Of a stretch of DNA of 21,230 bases, positions 9,141 to 16,558 are shown in pieces (within the stretch, counting starts at the first letter, position 1; each line of letters opens with the position of its first letter). Made by a program: the position numbers and the translations under genes. The stretch is from JAVBLF01 sp031553675 (GTDB lineage: Bacteria > Bacillota > Clostridia > Christensenellales > CALWSW01): the NCBI GenBank assembly GCA_031553675.1, contig JAVBLF010000027.1, positions 1-21,230 of the forward strand. Direction: 5' to 3'. A model generated the notes under the pieces. That model saw only the letters and a program-made list of their open reading frames with translations, ran no database searches and had not been told where the DNA came from.

Positions 9141-9165
9141 AAGCCGCAGCGAAAGCTGCGGCTTT
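9141..9165 (+). terminator. Terminator after second VWA gene
   Basis: AAGCCGCAGC (9141-9150) and GCTGCGGCTT (9155-9164) form a perfect 10-bp stem around a GAAA loop of the GNRA type. The T stretch is short (CTTT). It lies 64 bases after the stop codon at 9076 and points along the + strand. Confidence 0.7.
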
Positions 9166-9178
9166 GCCGTGATACGCG

Positions 9179-9204
9179 AAAAAAAGCGGCCTTACGGCCA
9201 CTTT
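9179..9204 (-). terminator. Terminator of CAP/sugar-kinase operon
   Basis: Read on the - strand, AAAGTGGCC pairs with GGCCGCTTT (9196-9204 with 9183-9191, one G-T pair) around a GTAA loop, followed by a run of seven T (9185-9179). It lies 15 bases past the CAP gene's stop. Its core is the same as in the terminators near 14235 and 18485. Confidence 0.8.
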
Positions 9205-9219
9205 CGGGTTTTTCGGTTG

Positions 9220-10245
9220 TCAGTCCAGCGCGAAAAAGCGCACGCTGTACGAGAGGGTACTTGCCTTGCCGTCCTTCTTTTTCAGGCCACTGATCGATAC
9301 TTTGTATGTGCCGTCGTAGGACGAAACGCCGTCGGGCCTAAACACGATGCAGTTGCCAACGCCGTAGCCCTCGGTGTTCACGTTGAAGTAATTGCCTGCC
9401 TTGTCCTTCGTCGCTTTAGAAAATTTCCAGGTTTTGCCTGTGGCGCTCTCGGTCAGCGTGATGGTGATCGACGCGGCTTGCGGGGTCTGGTAACGCTCTG
9501 GGTCGAGCGTGACGCTCCAAGCCATGTCGTCCGCGAAGAAGTCCGACGGGAAAGCCGGTCCGTTCGGCCAGCAGATGGCGTTGTAATCGACCTTTTCCTT
9601 GCGCGACGCGTCATGAGCCAGCATCGGCACATAGGATACCCCTTTGGTGCTGGTCGCATGCCCGAAACCGACGCGCTTCATGCGCGGGTGGAGCACCCAA
9701 CGCCTGTGGCCGAGCATCTCGATGTTGAAGGCGTCGGAGTCGTCCATGAACATGCGCACCGCGCCGTCTGTCGTCTGACCGCGACCTACGCCGAGGTTGC
9801 TGTCCCCGGCCGCCTTTTTGCCGACAGCGTAGAAACTTGCATCCATGTCGGTCGGCTTGGAGGGGCTGTGGTCGAGCCGATTGAGCGCCGCCAAGAGCAC
9901 AGCACAATGCGGGCCTTCTTTGTTCAGTGCTTCGTCGGCAGCGACGTCGTCGGGCAAGCCTGCCAAAAAGCGTGCAAAGTTGAGCGTCTTGAGGCCGTCT
10001 TCCACAAAGGTGGGTTTGAGCGATCCGGCCTTGTAAGGCGACTGGATCGAAGGAGCGGTGGCGTAGGGCGATTCGCCCGCCGGAAAGCGGGGTTTCGCTT
10101 TGGCCCAGACGGCTAGGATCTCGCTCTTGCGCGCTTCATAGGCCGTTGCTGCTGTCTTCTCCGCGGCAAGCGATCTCGTCGCGAAGGAAGACGCCGTCAA
10201 AAGAAGTGCGGTCGTCAGAGCCATCCATTTCAGGGTGTTTCGCAT
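9220..10245 (-). CDS. Secreted CAP (SCP/PR1-like) domain protein
   Basis: This 341-residue exported protein has a signal peptide of about 28 residues (basic start, ALTTALLLTASS core, SLA-A). Residues ~85-200 form a CAP domain. It shows LNFARFLAGL, His126 in LDHSPSKP, and GHRRWVLHP (His180) followed by VGFGHA, which matches the usual GHR-W-LNP-MxxvGfG signature. The remaining ~140 residues include an IC-WPNGPAFPSDF segment and a beta-sandwich-like tail. CAP proteins of bacteria are extracytoplasmic, and most have no proven activity. The gene starts 10 bases after the aldo/keto reductase stop with GAGGAAG before the ATG, so it is the last gene of the sugar-kinase operon. That is an odd place for a secreted CAP protein. 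The family is confident; the role is unknown. Confidence 0.87.
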   Translation of the reverse strand: MRNTLKWMALTTALLLTASSFATRSLAAEKTAATAYEARKSEILAVWAKAKPRFPAGESPYATAPSIQSPYKAGSLKPTFVEDGLKTLNFARFLAGLPDDVAADEALNKEGPHCAVLLAALNRLDHSPSKPTDMDASFYAVGKKAAGDSNLGVGRGQTTDGAVRMFMDDSDAFNIEMLGHRRWVLHPRMKRVGFGHATSTKGVSYVPMLAHDASRKEKVDYNAICWPNGPAFPSDFFADDMAWSVTLDPERYQTPQAASITITLTESATGKTWKFSKATKDKAGNYFNVNTEGYGVGNCIVFRPDGVSSYDGTYKVSISGLKKKDGKASTLSYSVRFFALD

Positions 10246-10255
10246 GCCTGCTTCC

Positions 10256-11320
10256 TCATCCCTTTTCGTTCCAACCGCTGCGATCGATCGTGCCGTCCTC
10301 GTCCCAGAGGTTTTCCCAGCTCGTCGCGCCCGGCCACAGAAACACTTGTCCCTTGATCAGCCGGCAGCCCTTGTCGATGCCGGCGATGGCGTTCATTTCG
10401 GCATCGCTCAGCGGTATGGAGGCCGAAGCGGCGAGGTTGGCGGTGTAGTTCTTGTCGTGGATCGAGAAGGGGATGGGGATCGTGCCGCGCTGCATCGACC
10501 ACTTGAGGCAGACGATCGCGGGATGGACGCCATGGGCTTTGGCGATCTCGACGATGACGGGATCCTCGATGTCGACGGTGTCCGATTCGGTCTTGTCGCG
10601 GTCGGGTCGCATGGGGCTGCCGAGCGGGCAAAAGCCGACGGTTTGGATGCCCAGCTGCGTCATATAGTCGAAGAGCTCCGGCTGCTGGAAGTGGGGGTGG
10701 ATCTCCATTTCGTTCAGCGCCGGTTTGACGCGGGCGAGGGGCCAGATCGCTTCCATCTTGGCTTTCGTGACGTTGGACGTGCCGAGCGAACGAACGAGCC
10801 CCATATCGACGAGGCGCTCCATCTGCCGCCACACGCCCATGAATTCCTCGACGAAGAAGGGGCGCGCGTCGGGACTGCGCGAGTCGACGTCGCAGCCCGG
10901 CGGGTGGAAGTTCGGGAAAGGCCAGTGGACGAAGTAGACGTCGAGGAAATCCAGGCCGAGATCGCGGAGGGTTTCGGCGCAGTCGACAAGGACGTCGCCG
11001 TCGTGGTGGCGGTCGTTCCAGATCTTTGACATGATCACGAGGTCTTCGCGCTTGACGAGGCCGGATTCAAACACTTCGCGCAGGGCCTGGCCGATCTGTT
11101 TTTGGTTGCCGTAGACGCTCGCACAGTCGATCAGGCGATAGCCGCGCGCGATGGCGCCCTTGACGGCGGCCGCGATCTCGTCGGGCGAAAAGCGGTCGGA
11201 ACCGAATGTGCCCAGGCCGATCGTGGGGAGGACAAGACCGTTGTGCAGCGTGCGTTTGGGAACGCTGGCGGGGGCGATCGCCTCGGGGTGGAGGGCGAAA
11301 GGGTCAGGTGCGTACTTCAT
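10256..11320 (-). CDS. Aldo/keto reductase
   Basis: This is a 354-residue NAD(P)H-dependent oxidoreductase of the aldo/keto reductase family, acting in the cytoplasm. The catalytic tetrad is visible: Asp65 and Tyr70 in LIDCASVYGN, Lys99 in IMSKIWN, and His132 in YFVHWP. The N-terminal GLVLPTIGLGTFG and the LGTSNVTKAKME segment are family hallmarks. It is somewhat longer than typical (~280-330) because of an N-terminal extension of ~25 residues and a C-terminal tail. The start follows AAGGAGAC with ordinary spacing. It lies 26 bases after the FGGY kinase and 10 before the CAP gene, so it is an operon member. The context suggests interconversion of a ketose or aldose with its polyol before or after phosphorylation. 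The substrate cannot be read from sequence. Confidence 0.9.
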   Translation of the reverse strand: MKYAPDPFALHPEAIAPASVPKRTLHNGLVLPTIGLGTFGSDRFSPDEIAAAVKGAIARGYRLIDCASVYGNQKQIGQALREVFESGLVKREDLVIMSKIWNDRHHDGDVLVDCAETLRDLGLDFLDVYFVHWPFPNFHPPGCDVDSRSPDARPFFVEEFMGVWRQMERLVDMGLVRSLGTSNVTKAKMEAIWPLARVKPALNEMEIHPHFQQPELFDYMTQLGIQTVGFCPLGSPMRPDRDKTESDTVDIEDPVIVEIAKAHGVHPAIVCLKWSMQRGTIPIPFSIHDKNYTANLAASASIPLSDAEMNAIAGIDKGCRLIKGQVFLWPGATSWENLWDEDGTIDRSGWNEKG

Positions 11321-11346
11321 GGGGCGTCTCCTTCCGGGTCGAAAAC

Positions 11347-12885
11347 TTATGTCTCGCTCCGCAGCGCATACAGCCGATGCATGGCGGCGCGGTTGGCGGG
11401 GTAGAGCGATTTGTAGACGTCATACCACGGCAGGTAGGCGGCCGTGGCGTTGGGGTCGGGCGCTTGCGATCGGCGCACCGTCACGATGCGTTCGACGGCT
11501 TCGCGGTAGTCGCGGTGGCAGCCGACGCCCACCATGGCGAGCATGGCTGCGCCGCAGGTCGTCGCCGTGTCGGAGGCGGGCACGAGCATGGGTAGGCCTG
11601 TCACGTCGGCTTTGATCTGCGTCCAGATCCGGCTGTTGGCGCTTCCGCCGGTCGCGCGCAGTTCCGTCAGTGTGGCACCGGTCGTGAGCGCCGTTTCGAT
11701 GTTGTGGCGCAGCGCATACGCGACACCCTCCATCGTCGCGCGAACGAAGTCGGCATGCGTCGTGCCGAAGCCCAAGCCGACATAGGCGCCCGACGCCTGG
11801 GGATCCCAGATCGGGGTGCGTTCTCCGGCCATGTAGGGCAGGTAGACGACGCCGTTGGCGCCCAGAGGGGCGCTTTCGGCTTCGCGGCTCAAGCATTCGA
11901 AGATGTCGGGGGCGGTCCGCGTCAGGTCGTCGGAGGCTTCCCGCGCCGCGCCCAAGGTCTTGGCGAACCACTGCAAGCTTGCGCCGCCGCCCACCGTGCC
12001 GCCCTGGAGCAGCCAGCGCTCTGGTACGACGTGCGCGCCGAGGATCAGCTGCGGGTGGGGGAGGGGCCTGTCGAGGCATATGCTCATACCACCTGCCTGG
12101 CCGCCCTGCTCCTGGGTTTGGCCGGACTCGATCACGCCGACCCCCAAGGTGCCGCAAGCCGCATCGAGGCCACCCGCGACGACGGGCGTGCCCTCCAGGA
12201 GGCCGGTCGAGGCCGCGGCACGGGCGTGTACGCGTCCGACGACAGCGTCGCAGGCCACGGGTTCGAGCAAGAAACGCTCCGGGACGCCGAGTTCCTTCGT
12301 CAGGGCTTCGTCGTAGCGCATGCGCGTTAAATCGAAGTTCTGCCAGCCGTAGGCTTGCGAGAGGTCCATCGTCAACGCGCCGGTCAGCCGTTGCACGACA
12401 AAGGCGTTGCTCTGCAAGAGGGCGTCGGCGCGCGCGACCAGATCGGGTTGGGTGTCCATCCAGTGCAGCAACTTGGGGAGGGTGTAGGTGGGCGAAAAAG
12501 GGTTGCCCCCGACGGCGAAGAGGCGTTCTTCGCCGAGGCGCTCGATCCAGTCGTCACAAGTCGCCTGTGCGCGCGTGTCCATCCAGATCGGCGTCCGCGC
12601 GAGGACTTGGCCGTCTTTGTCGATCGGGATGGCCGACCAACTCTGCCCATCGACGCCGATCGCGGCGACATCCGCCGGATCGCAGCCCTGCGCCCAAAGG
12701 GATTGGAGACCGGCGCAGATGGCGCGCCACCAGTCTTCGGGGTCCTGCTCAGCCCAACCGGTGTGCGGGTGGTGGATGGCATAGGGCTGTTGATCGCAAA
12801 AACGCATCTGCCCCGCCTCGTCAAAGGCCGCCAGTTTGGCCGCCGACGTGCCGATGTCGATGCCGATGAAGACGTTTTGGCCCAT
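11347..12885 (-). CDS. FGGY-family carbohydrate kinase, xylulokinase-like
   Basis: This 512-residue enzyme phosphorylates a sugar or polyol with ATP in the cytoplasm. The N-terminal phosphate loop is FIGIDIGTSAAK, with Asp10. The probable catalytic base is Asp241 in VAGGLDAACGTLGVG. The C-terminal half has ATGGSANSRIWTQIKADVTGLPM and GAAMLAMVGVG, typical of FGGY kinases. Length fits the family (~490-520). Classical XylB enzymes have GQMHG at the substrate site; here the same place reads DGQSWSAIPID (Gln81), so D-xylulose should not be assumed. The start follows AAGGGAGAAC. It is the first gene of an operon with an aldo/keto reductase and a CAP protein. A near-perfect palindrome 26-41 bases upstream suggests repressor control by the substrate. 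Family is firm; specificity is open. Confidence 0.88.
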   Translation of the reverse strand: MGQNVFIGIDIGTSAAKLAAFDEAGQMRFCDQQPYAIHHPHTGWAEQDPEDWWRAICAGLQSLWAQGCDPADVAAIGVDGQSWSAIPIDKDGQVLARTPIWMDTRAQATCDDWIERLGEERLFAVGGNPFSPTYTLPKLLHWMDTQPDLVARADALLQSNAFVVQRLTGALTMDLSQAYGWQNFDLTRMRYDEALTKELGVPERFLLEPVACDAVVGRVHARAAASTGLLEGTPVVAGGLDAACGTLGVGVIESGQTQEQGGQAGGMSICLDRPLPHPQLILGAHVVPERWLLQGGTVGGGASLQWFAKTLGAAREASDDLTRTAPDIFECLSREAESAPLGANGVVYLPYMAGERTPIWDPQASGAYVGLGFGTTHADFVRATMEGVAYALRHNIETALTTGATLTELRATGGSANSRIWTQIKADVTGLPMLVPASDTATTCGAAMLAMVGVGCHRDYREAVERIVTVRRSQAPDPNATAAYLPWYDVYKSLYPANRAAMHRLYALRSET

Positions 12886-12910
12886 GTCGCGTTCTCCCTT
12901 CCGAATTCTT

Positions 12911-12926
12911 ATGTTTCATGATACAT
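12911..12926. promoter_or_regulatory. Palindrome, candidate operator of the kinase operon
   Basis: ATGTTTCATGATACAT matches its own reverse complement at 14 of 16 positions. It begins 26 bases upstream of the FGGY kinase start. It overlaps a possible - strand -10 element (TATCAT, 12923-12918), for which no good -35 is seen. The shape suits a dimeric repressor such as a GntR- or LacI-family protein. No such regulator is encoded in this window. Confidence 0.5.
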
Positions 12927-13117
12927 CAAAAAGGGTCCCGCGAAAAGGGGGTGTTCAGCGCCTCATGGGACGCAAAGGCAAAATTTGCATCCGTGCTTTT
13001 GCTGCGAACACAGACGGTGAAGCGAATAAAAAAGCGAAGAATGAGCGAAAAAAGAGCCAAAAAGAAGCGATATGAATGCAGACAAAAAGAATATGTATTG
13101 TTTTTGTAGGGGTATCC
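12927..13117. other. A-rich divergent spacer without a gene
   Basis: This is the rest of the region between the divergent sugar-kinase operon and the hydrolase gene. It is purine- and A-rich on the + strand around 13025-13090, with a perfect 11-base palindrome GCAAAATTTGC at 12978-12988. Short frames here lack ribosome binding sites. I see no gene in it. Confidence 0.45.
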
Positions 13118-13146
13118 TTGACGTGAAATCGGTTACTGGCTATAAT
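13118..13146 (+). promoter_or_regulatory. Strong sigma-A promoter of NlpC/P60-like gene
   Basis: TTGACG (13118-13123) and a perfect TATAAT (13141-13146) are separated by exactly 17 bases. Transcription would begin near 13153. This favours the ATG at 13203 over the upstream in-frame ATG at 13167, which would have a leader of only ~14 bases and no ribosome binding site. Confidence 0.85.
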
Positions 13147-13202
13147 CAAATAAATCGAATATATCAATGTTTCTTCGCGTCGTCGGTGGAAAGGGGCGCA
13201 CC

Positions 13203-14207
13203 ATGCAAGTCAGGATCCTCAAGTCATGCGACACATCGTATGGAAGACTCGAAGCCGGAACCGTAGTCAACGAGATCACGACCGCAATCGCCGACATGGA
13301 AGATTGGGTCAAGCGGGGCTATGCCGTTGTGACGCCGGACGACTCCGTCGAGCGCGGCGCGCAACGGCGCGTGCAAGCGTCGGCGGCATCGCCAAGCCCA
13401 CCAGCGGCGGCCAGCCAGCAGGTGGTGGTGAGCCAAAAGACGCTCAAGGAGTTCACCGATTTTCTCAACAAGTGCGTCGCGGAGAAGTGGGGCTACGTCT
13501 GGGGCGGCAATGGCAAACTCTACAACGAAACCGAGCGCGACTTCCTCTACAACAACTTCCGCACCTCGACCTACGACAAAACCTATTACTACACGACGCA
13601 GTGGAACCGCTGGGCACGCCACAAGGTGGCCGACTGTTCGGGCCTGCTCGAAGCGTTTTGTGGACAGAACATCGTCGCGCAAGACTACTACAGCCGCTGC
13701 CTGAGCAAGGGCACGACGGCGGGCGGTGGATTCAAAAAGGACATCGGCTACCTGCTTTTCCGCATCAATCCGACGACGAACCGCATGATCCACGTCGGTG
13801 CTTACATCGGCAACGGCAACGTCATCGAAAGCCGCGACAGCGCGTCCGGCGTCATGAAAACGACCTTTACCGAAAAAATCTGGACGCACTGGGGCAAGCC
13901 CGACTTCATCAACTTCGCGACGACGGGCAGCACTGGCGGTACGACGGGCGGCGCGACGGGCAGTTTCACCTGCAACCGCGTCTTAAAGTTCTTGACCCCC
14001 ATGCTGAACGGTGCGGATGTCAAGGGTGTGCAAGCGGCGCTCGTGCGGGAAGGCTACAGCGTTGGCAAGGCGGGCGCGGACGGTTACTTTGGAAAGGACA
14101 CCGACACGGCGGTGCGGGCCTACCAGAAGAAAAAGAACCTGACCATCGACGGCATCGTCGGCAAAAACACCGTCGTCGCGCTGGGTGGCAAGTGGACAGG
14201 CGTATAG
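13203..14207 (+). CDS. NlpC/P60-like hydrolase with peptidoglycan-binding domain, no signal peptide
   Basis: This 334-residue protein probably cleaves cell-wall peptide. The start at 13203 has AAGGGG six bases upstream. Residues 1-50 (MQVRILKSC...GYAVVTPDD) form a small domain resembling short phage structural proteins. An Ala/Ser/Pro linker (~56-75) follows. Residues ~80-245 are an NlpC/P60-like cysteine peptidase domain: KWGYVWGGNGKLYN, nucleophile Cys145 in VADCSGLLEAF, and His197 in MIHVGAYIGNGNVIES. A Gly/Thr linker (STGGTTGGATGS) leads to a PG_binding_1 domain at ~262-330 (DVKGVQAALVREGY, DGYFGKDTDTAVRAYQ, DGIVGKNT). No signal peptide or membrane segment is seen, which is unusual for a wall enzyme and recalls phage endolysins. 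No other phage genes are near. Fold assignment is good; the biological role is uncertain. Confidence 0.85.
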   Translation: MQVRILKSCDTSYGRLEAGTVVNEITTAIADMEDWVKRGYAVVTPDDSVERGAQRRVQASAASPSPPAAASQQVVVSQKTLKEFTDFLNKCVAEKWGYVWGGNGKLYNETERDFLYNNFRTSTYDKTYYYTTQWNRWARHKVADCSGLLEAFCGQNIVAQDYYSRCLSKGTTAGGGFKKDIGYLLFRINPTTNRMIHVGAYIGNGNVIESRDSASGVMKTTFTEKIWTHWGKPDFINFATTGSTGGTTGGATGSFTCNRVLKFLTPMLNGADVKGVQAALVREGYSVGKAGADGYFGKDTDTAVRAYQKKKNLTIDGIVGKNTVVALGGKWTGV

Positions 14208-14221
14208 CGATTCTCGGCATA

Positions 14222-14250
14222 AAAAAAGTGGTCGCAATGGCCACTTTTTT
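14222..14250. terminator. Bidirectional terminator between hydrolase and lysA
   Basis: AAAAAAGTGGTC (14222-14233) pairs with GGCCACTTTTTT (14239-14250) through 12 bp with one G-T pair, around a GCAAT loop. The A and T flanks make it work on both strands. It lies 15 bases after the hydrolase stop and 20 bases past the lysA stop. Confidence 0.9.
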
Positions 14251-14269
14251 GCTTCTCTTGGCGTGTCTC

Positions 14270-15583
14270 TTAGCCGAGCCAGTCGGGCAGGCGATCGTTT
14301 TGCATGATCTGCTCGTAGCTTTCGCGCTCGACGATGGGAGCGGCTTGCCCGTTCCGAACGAGGAGCACGGCGGGGCGGCGCAGGCGGTTGTAGTTGCTGG
14401 CCATCGCGTACTGGTAGGCACCGGCGGTAAAGATCGCGAGGGTGTCGCCGCGGCGGCAAGCGGGGAGCGCGACGTTCTTGGTCAAAATGTCGCCCGACTC
14501 ACAGCAGCGGCCCGCGACGGTGACGGTCGTTTCGTTGGCATCGTGGGGGCGGTTGGCGAGGCAGGCGCTGTATTCGGCCTGGTACAGGGCGTAACGCGGG
14601 TTGTCGGCCATGCCGCCGTCGACGCTGACATAGGTGCGAATGCCCGGGAGCTCCTTGACCGTGCCGACGGTGTAGAGAGCGAGGCCGGCTTCCCCTACGA
14701 TGCTGCGGCCGGGTTCGACCTTGATGCGCGGCAGAGGGAGGCCGTATTTGTCGCAATGCGTACGCAGCACCTCGACCATCATCTGAATGTGCTTGACCGC
14801 TTCGATGGGGGCGTCGGCGTCGACGTAGTGGATGCCAAAGCCGCCGCCGAGGTTGATCTCCTCGATCTCAAAGCCAAGTGTGTCGCGAATCGCGCGGACG
14901 AAGTGCATCGTGCGATCGGCGGCGAGGGCATAGGGTTCGCGCTCAAAGACCTGGGAACCGATGTGGTAGTGCAGGCCGATGAGCTTGAGCGACGGCTGGG
15001 CGAGGATCGCTTCGACGGCACGCATGGCGCAGCCATCGGCGAGGCCAAAACCGAATTTGCTGTCGTCCGAGCCGGTCGTGATGTATTCGTGGGTGTGAGC
15101 TTCGACGCCCGGCTTGACGCGAACGGACACACGCGCGATTTGCGAGCGTTCGCGGGCGAGCGCGGCGATGGCCTCGATCTCCTCAAACGCGTCGATCACA
15201 AGGCTGCCGACACCGGCGTCGAGTGCGGCGGCGATATCGTCTTCGGTTTTGTTGTTGCCGTGGAAGTAGATGTCGGCAGGGTTTGTGCCGGCGGCGAGGG
15301 CGGTGCGCAGTTCCCCTTCGGACACGACGTCGACGCCCAGCCCTTCCTGCGCGACGATGCGATAGATCGCCAGGGTGGAAAAGGCTTTGCTGGCGTAGAG
15401 CGCCATGCCGTCCACGCCGAGCGCGGCAAAGGTGCGCCGAAAAGCGCGGCAAGCCTCGCGTATGCGATCCTCGTCCATCAAGTAGAGCGGCGTTCCGTGC
15501 TGCTTTGCGAGCGCGACGGTGTCGCAGCCGCCGAAGAGCAGATGCCCTTCATCGTTGACCGGCTTCTGTTCCCAAACCTTCAT
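14270..15583 (-). CDS. lysA: Diaminopimelate decarboxylase
   Basis: This enzyme (437 residues, usual length) decarboxylates meso-diaminopimelate to L-lysine, the last step of lysine biosynthesis, using PLP in the cytoplasm. It is a fold-III PLP enzyme. Lys66 in ALYASKAFS is the Schiff-base lysine. HIGSQ (207-211), GGGFGIHY (246-253) and EPGRSIVGEAG (290-300) bind the cofactor. CESGDIL (361-367) supplies active-site residues from the partner subunit, and AYQYAMASNYN lies near the end. The frame is open up to 15691, but ATG 15583 is chosen because GAGGGA precedes it and a -10 box lies at 15638-15633, inside the longer frame. It has its own promoter and a shared bidirectional terminator. It is probably monocistronic. 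Confidence 0.95.
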   Translation of the reverse strand: MKVWEQKPVNDEGHLLFGGCDTVALAKQHGTPLYLMDEDRIREACRAFRRTFAALGVDGMALYASKAFSTLAIYRIVAQEGLGVDVVSEGELRTALAAGTNPADIYFHGNNKTEDDIAAALDAGVGSLVIDAFEEIEAIAALARERSQIARVSVRVKPGVEAHTHEYITTGSDDSKFGFGLADGCAMRAVEAILAQPSLKLIGLHYHIGSQVFEREPYALAADRTMHFVRAIRDTLGFEIEEINLGGGFGIHYVDADAPIEAVKHIQMMVEVLRTHCDKYGLPLPRIKVEPGRSIVGEAGLALYTVGTVKELPGIRTYVSVDGGMADNPRYALYQAEYSACLANRPHDANETTVTVAGRCCESGDILTKNVALPACRRGDTLAIFTAGAYQYAMASNYNRLRRPAVLLVRNGQAAPIVERESYEQIMQNDRLPDWLG

Positions 15584-15632
15584 TCGTCCCTCTTTCCCGC
15601 GGCGATCCCGCCTGCGTGTCGAATCTGAGCCG

Positions 15633-15661
15633 ATTATAGCACGGCCGTCCGATCGAAAGAA
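15633..15661 (-). promoter_or_regulatory. Promoter of lysA
   Basis: On the - strand, a perfect TATAAT (15638-15633) is preceded at 17 bases by TTCTTT (15661-15656), a weak -35. A run of nine A on that strand (15685-15677) sits where an UP element would contact RNA polymerase and may compensate. The leader would be about 43 bases, with no room for a lysine riboswitch. Confidence 0.6.
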
Positions 15662-15711
15662 GGGCAAGCAGGCTTGTTTTTTTTTCAGCACAGGCGCTTT
15701 TGTTGGACGAG

Positions 15712-15738
15712 AATCGCGCGTTGTTGCAACGAGCGATT
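15712..15738. terminator. Hairpin just past the LUD gene
   Basis: AATCGC-g-CGTTG (15712-15723) pairs with CAACG-a-GCGATT (15727-15738), 11 bp with one mismatch and a TTG loop. It lies four bases beyond the LUD stop on the - strand. No T run follows in that direction, so it is at best a weak terminator or a transcript-end stabiliser. Confidence 0.35.
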
Positions 15739-15742
15739 CGAA

Positions 15743-16366
15743 TCAATACCCGAGGTCTTCGCCGACGAGGATGAGGTGGATGCGGCCGGGAAAGACCGAT
15801 TGGCGCGTGATGACGAGGTGGCTGATGCTGGCGTGCGCCGCAGTGGAGAGGGCATCGAACGAGGCGGCGTCCGGCTGGTAGGCGAGAACGGCCTGGCGGG
15901 CGGCCGTCGTTTCGACGCGCTGGATGGCGGCTTCGAGCGTGGGGACGACCTTGTTGATTCCGGCGATGAGTACGACGCGTTTCGGGCCGTAGGCGAGGGC
16001 GGCGACGCGGTTGCCGATGCCGTCGGCGTTGACGATCTCGCCGCTTTCGGCGATGGCGTTGGCGCTCATGAAGTAGCAGTCGGCCGACATCGCTTCGACG
16101 GCGATGCGGGCTTTGTCGGCGGCGGTTTCGCCGGCGCGGGGATCGAGGAAGCGGAAGCCGCCTTCTTTGAGCGCCGGGCGTAGGCCGAGTGCTTGCAGCG
16201 TTTCGGAGCCGCCGCACGACACGCTGCCATCCTCCGGAATGAGGGAAAGGGCGTGTGTGAGGGCGTCTTCCTTCGTTTCGCAGTAGGTGCCGGTTAGGTT
16301 GTGCTGGCCGATCGTTTCGATGACGTGCTGTGCCAAGAGGCGGTGGTAACTTTCTGTCGTCGTCAT
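15743..16366 (-). CDS. LUD-domain protein (LutC/YkgG-related)
   Basis: This 207-residue cytoplasmic protein belongs to the lactate-utilisation (LUD, formerly DUF162) family. It shows CGGSETLQALGL (51-62), FLDPRAG (73-79), the typical SANAIAESGEIVNADGIGNRVAALAYGPKRVVLIAGINKV block (102-140), and EAAIQRVE. Stand-alone LUD proteins of this size are common in Clostridia, and their reaction is usually unknown. No partner lutA or lutB is present, so lactate oxidation should not be assumed. The start is set by GGAGG, six bases before the ATG; the open frame runs much further upstream (to 17791) only as an antisense shadow of the MFS gene. It has its own promoter, divergent from the MFS gene. Confidence 0.87.
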   Translation of the reverse strand: MTTTESYHRLLAQHVIETIGQHNLTGTYCETKEDALTHALSLIPEDGSVSCGGSETLQALGLRPALKEGGFRFLDPRAGETAADKARIAVEAMSADCYFMSANAIAESGEIVNADGIGNRVAALAYGPKRVVLIAGINKVVPTLEAAIQRVETTAARQAVLAYQPDAASFDALSTAAHASISHLVITRQSVFPGRIHLILVGEDLGY

Positions 16367-16418
16367 GAGAGCCTCCGATCGTGTCGTGCGTGCGGATTGC
16401 TGGTTTCCAGTGGGATCG

Positions 16419-16447
16419 AGTGTAACACAGCGCGTGGCGGGAGGCAA
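16419..16447 (-). promoter_or_regulatory. Promoter of LUD gene
   Basis: On the - strand, TTGCCT (16447-16442) and TACACT (16424-16419) are 17 bases apart. A TGT just before the -10 makes it an extended -10 type. The leader would be about 46 bases. It is back-to-back with the MFS promoter, about 45 bases apart. Confidence 0.6.
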
Positions 16448-16492
16448 CGGTTTTGCCGTCATTCGACGTTTTCTGGATTTCCGTTGCTTTTG

Positions 16493-16521
16493 TCGACTAA
16501 AGCGCCCGATTGTGATACAAT
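16493..16521 (+). promoter_or_regulatory. Promoter of the MFS/small-protein operon
   Basis: TCGACT (16493-16498) and TACAAT (16516-16521) are 17 bases apart, and TGA immediately before the -10 gives an extended -10 element. Transcription near 16528 excludes the in-frame ATG at 16520 and supports the start at 16559. Confidence 0.55.
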
Positions 16522-16558
16522 GGATATGTTCACAAACCTTGACAAAGGGGTGGAAACG

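Noticed and set aside
13167..13202. Upstream ATG for the NlpC/P60-like gene
   Set aside because: It would lie about 14 bases after the inferred transcription start with no ribosome binding site, while ATG 13203 has AAGGGG at good spacing.
13226..15628. 800-codon plus-strand frame spanning the hydrolase gene and the lysA antisense
   Set aside because: It overlaps two clear genes in wrong frames, runs through a bidirectional terminator, and has no recognisable domains.
15671..15685. T9 run after CAAG-CAGG-CTTG as a plus-strand terminator
   Set aside because: The stem is only four to five pairs and no plus-strand gene ends here. The run is better read as an A-tract upstream of the lysA promoter.
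15584..15691. Longer lysA start at 15691
   Set aside because: The extra 36 residues are unlike the family, and the lysA -10 box lies inside them.
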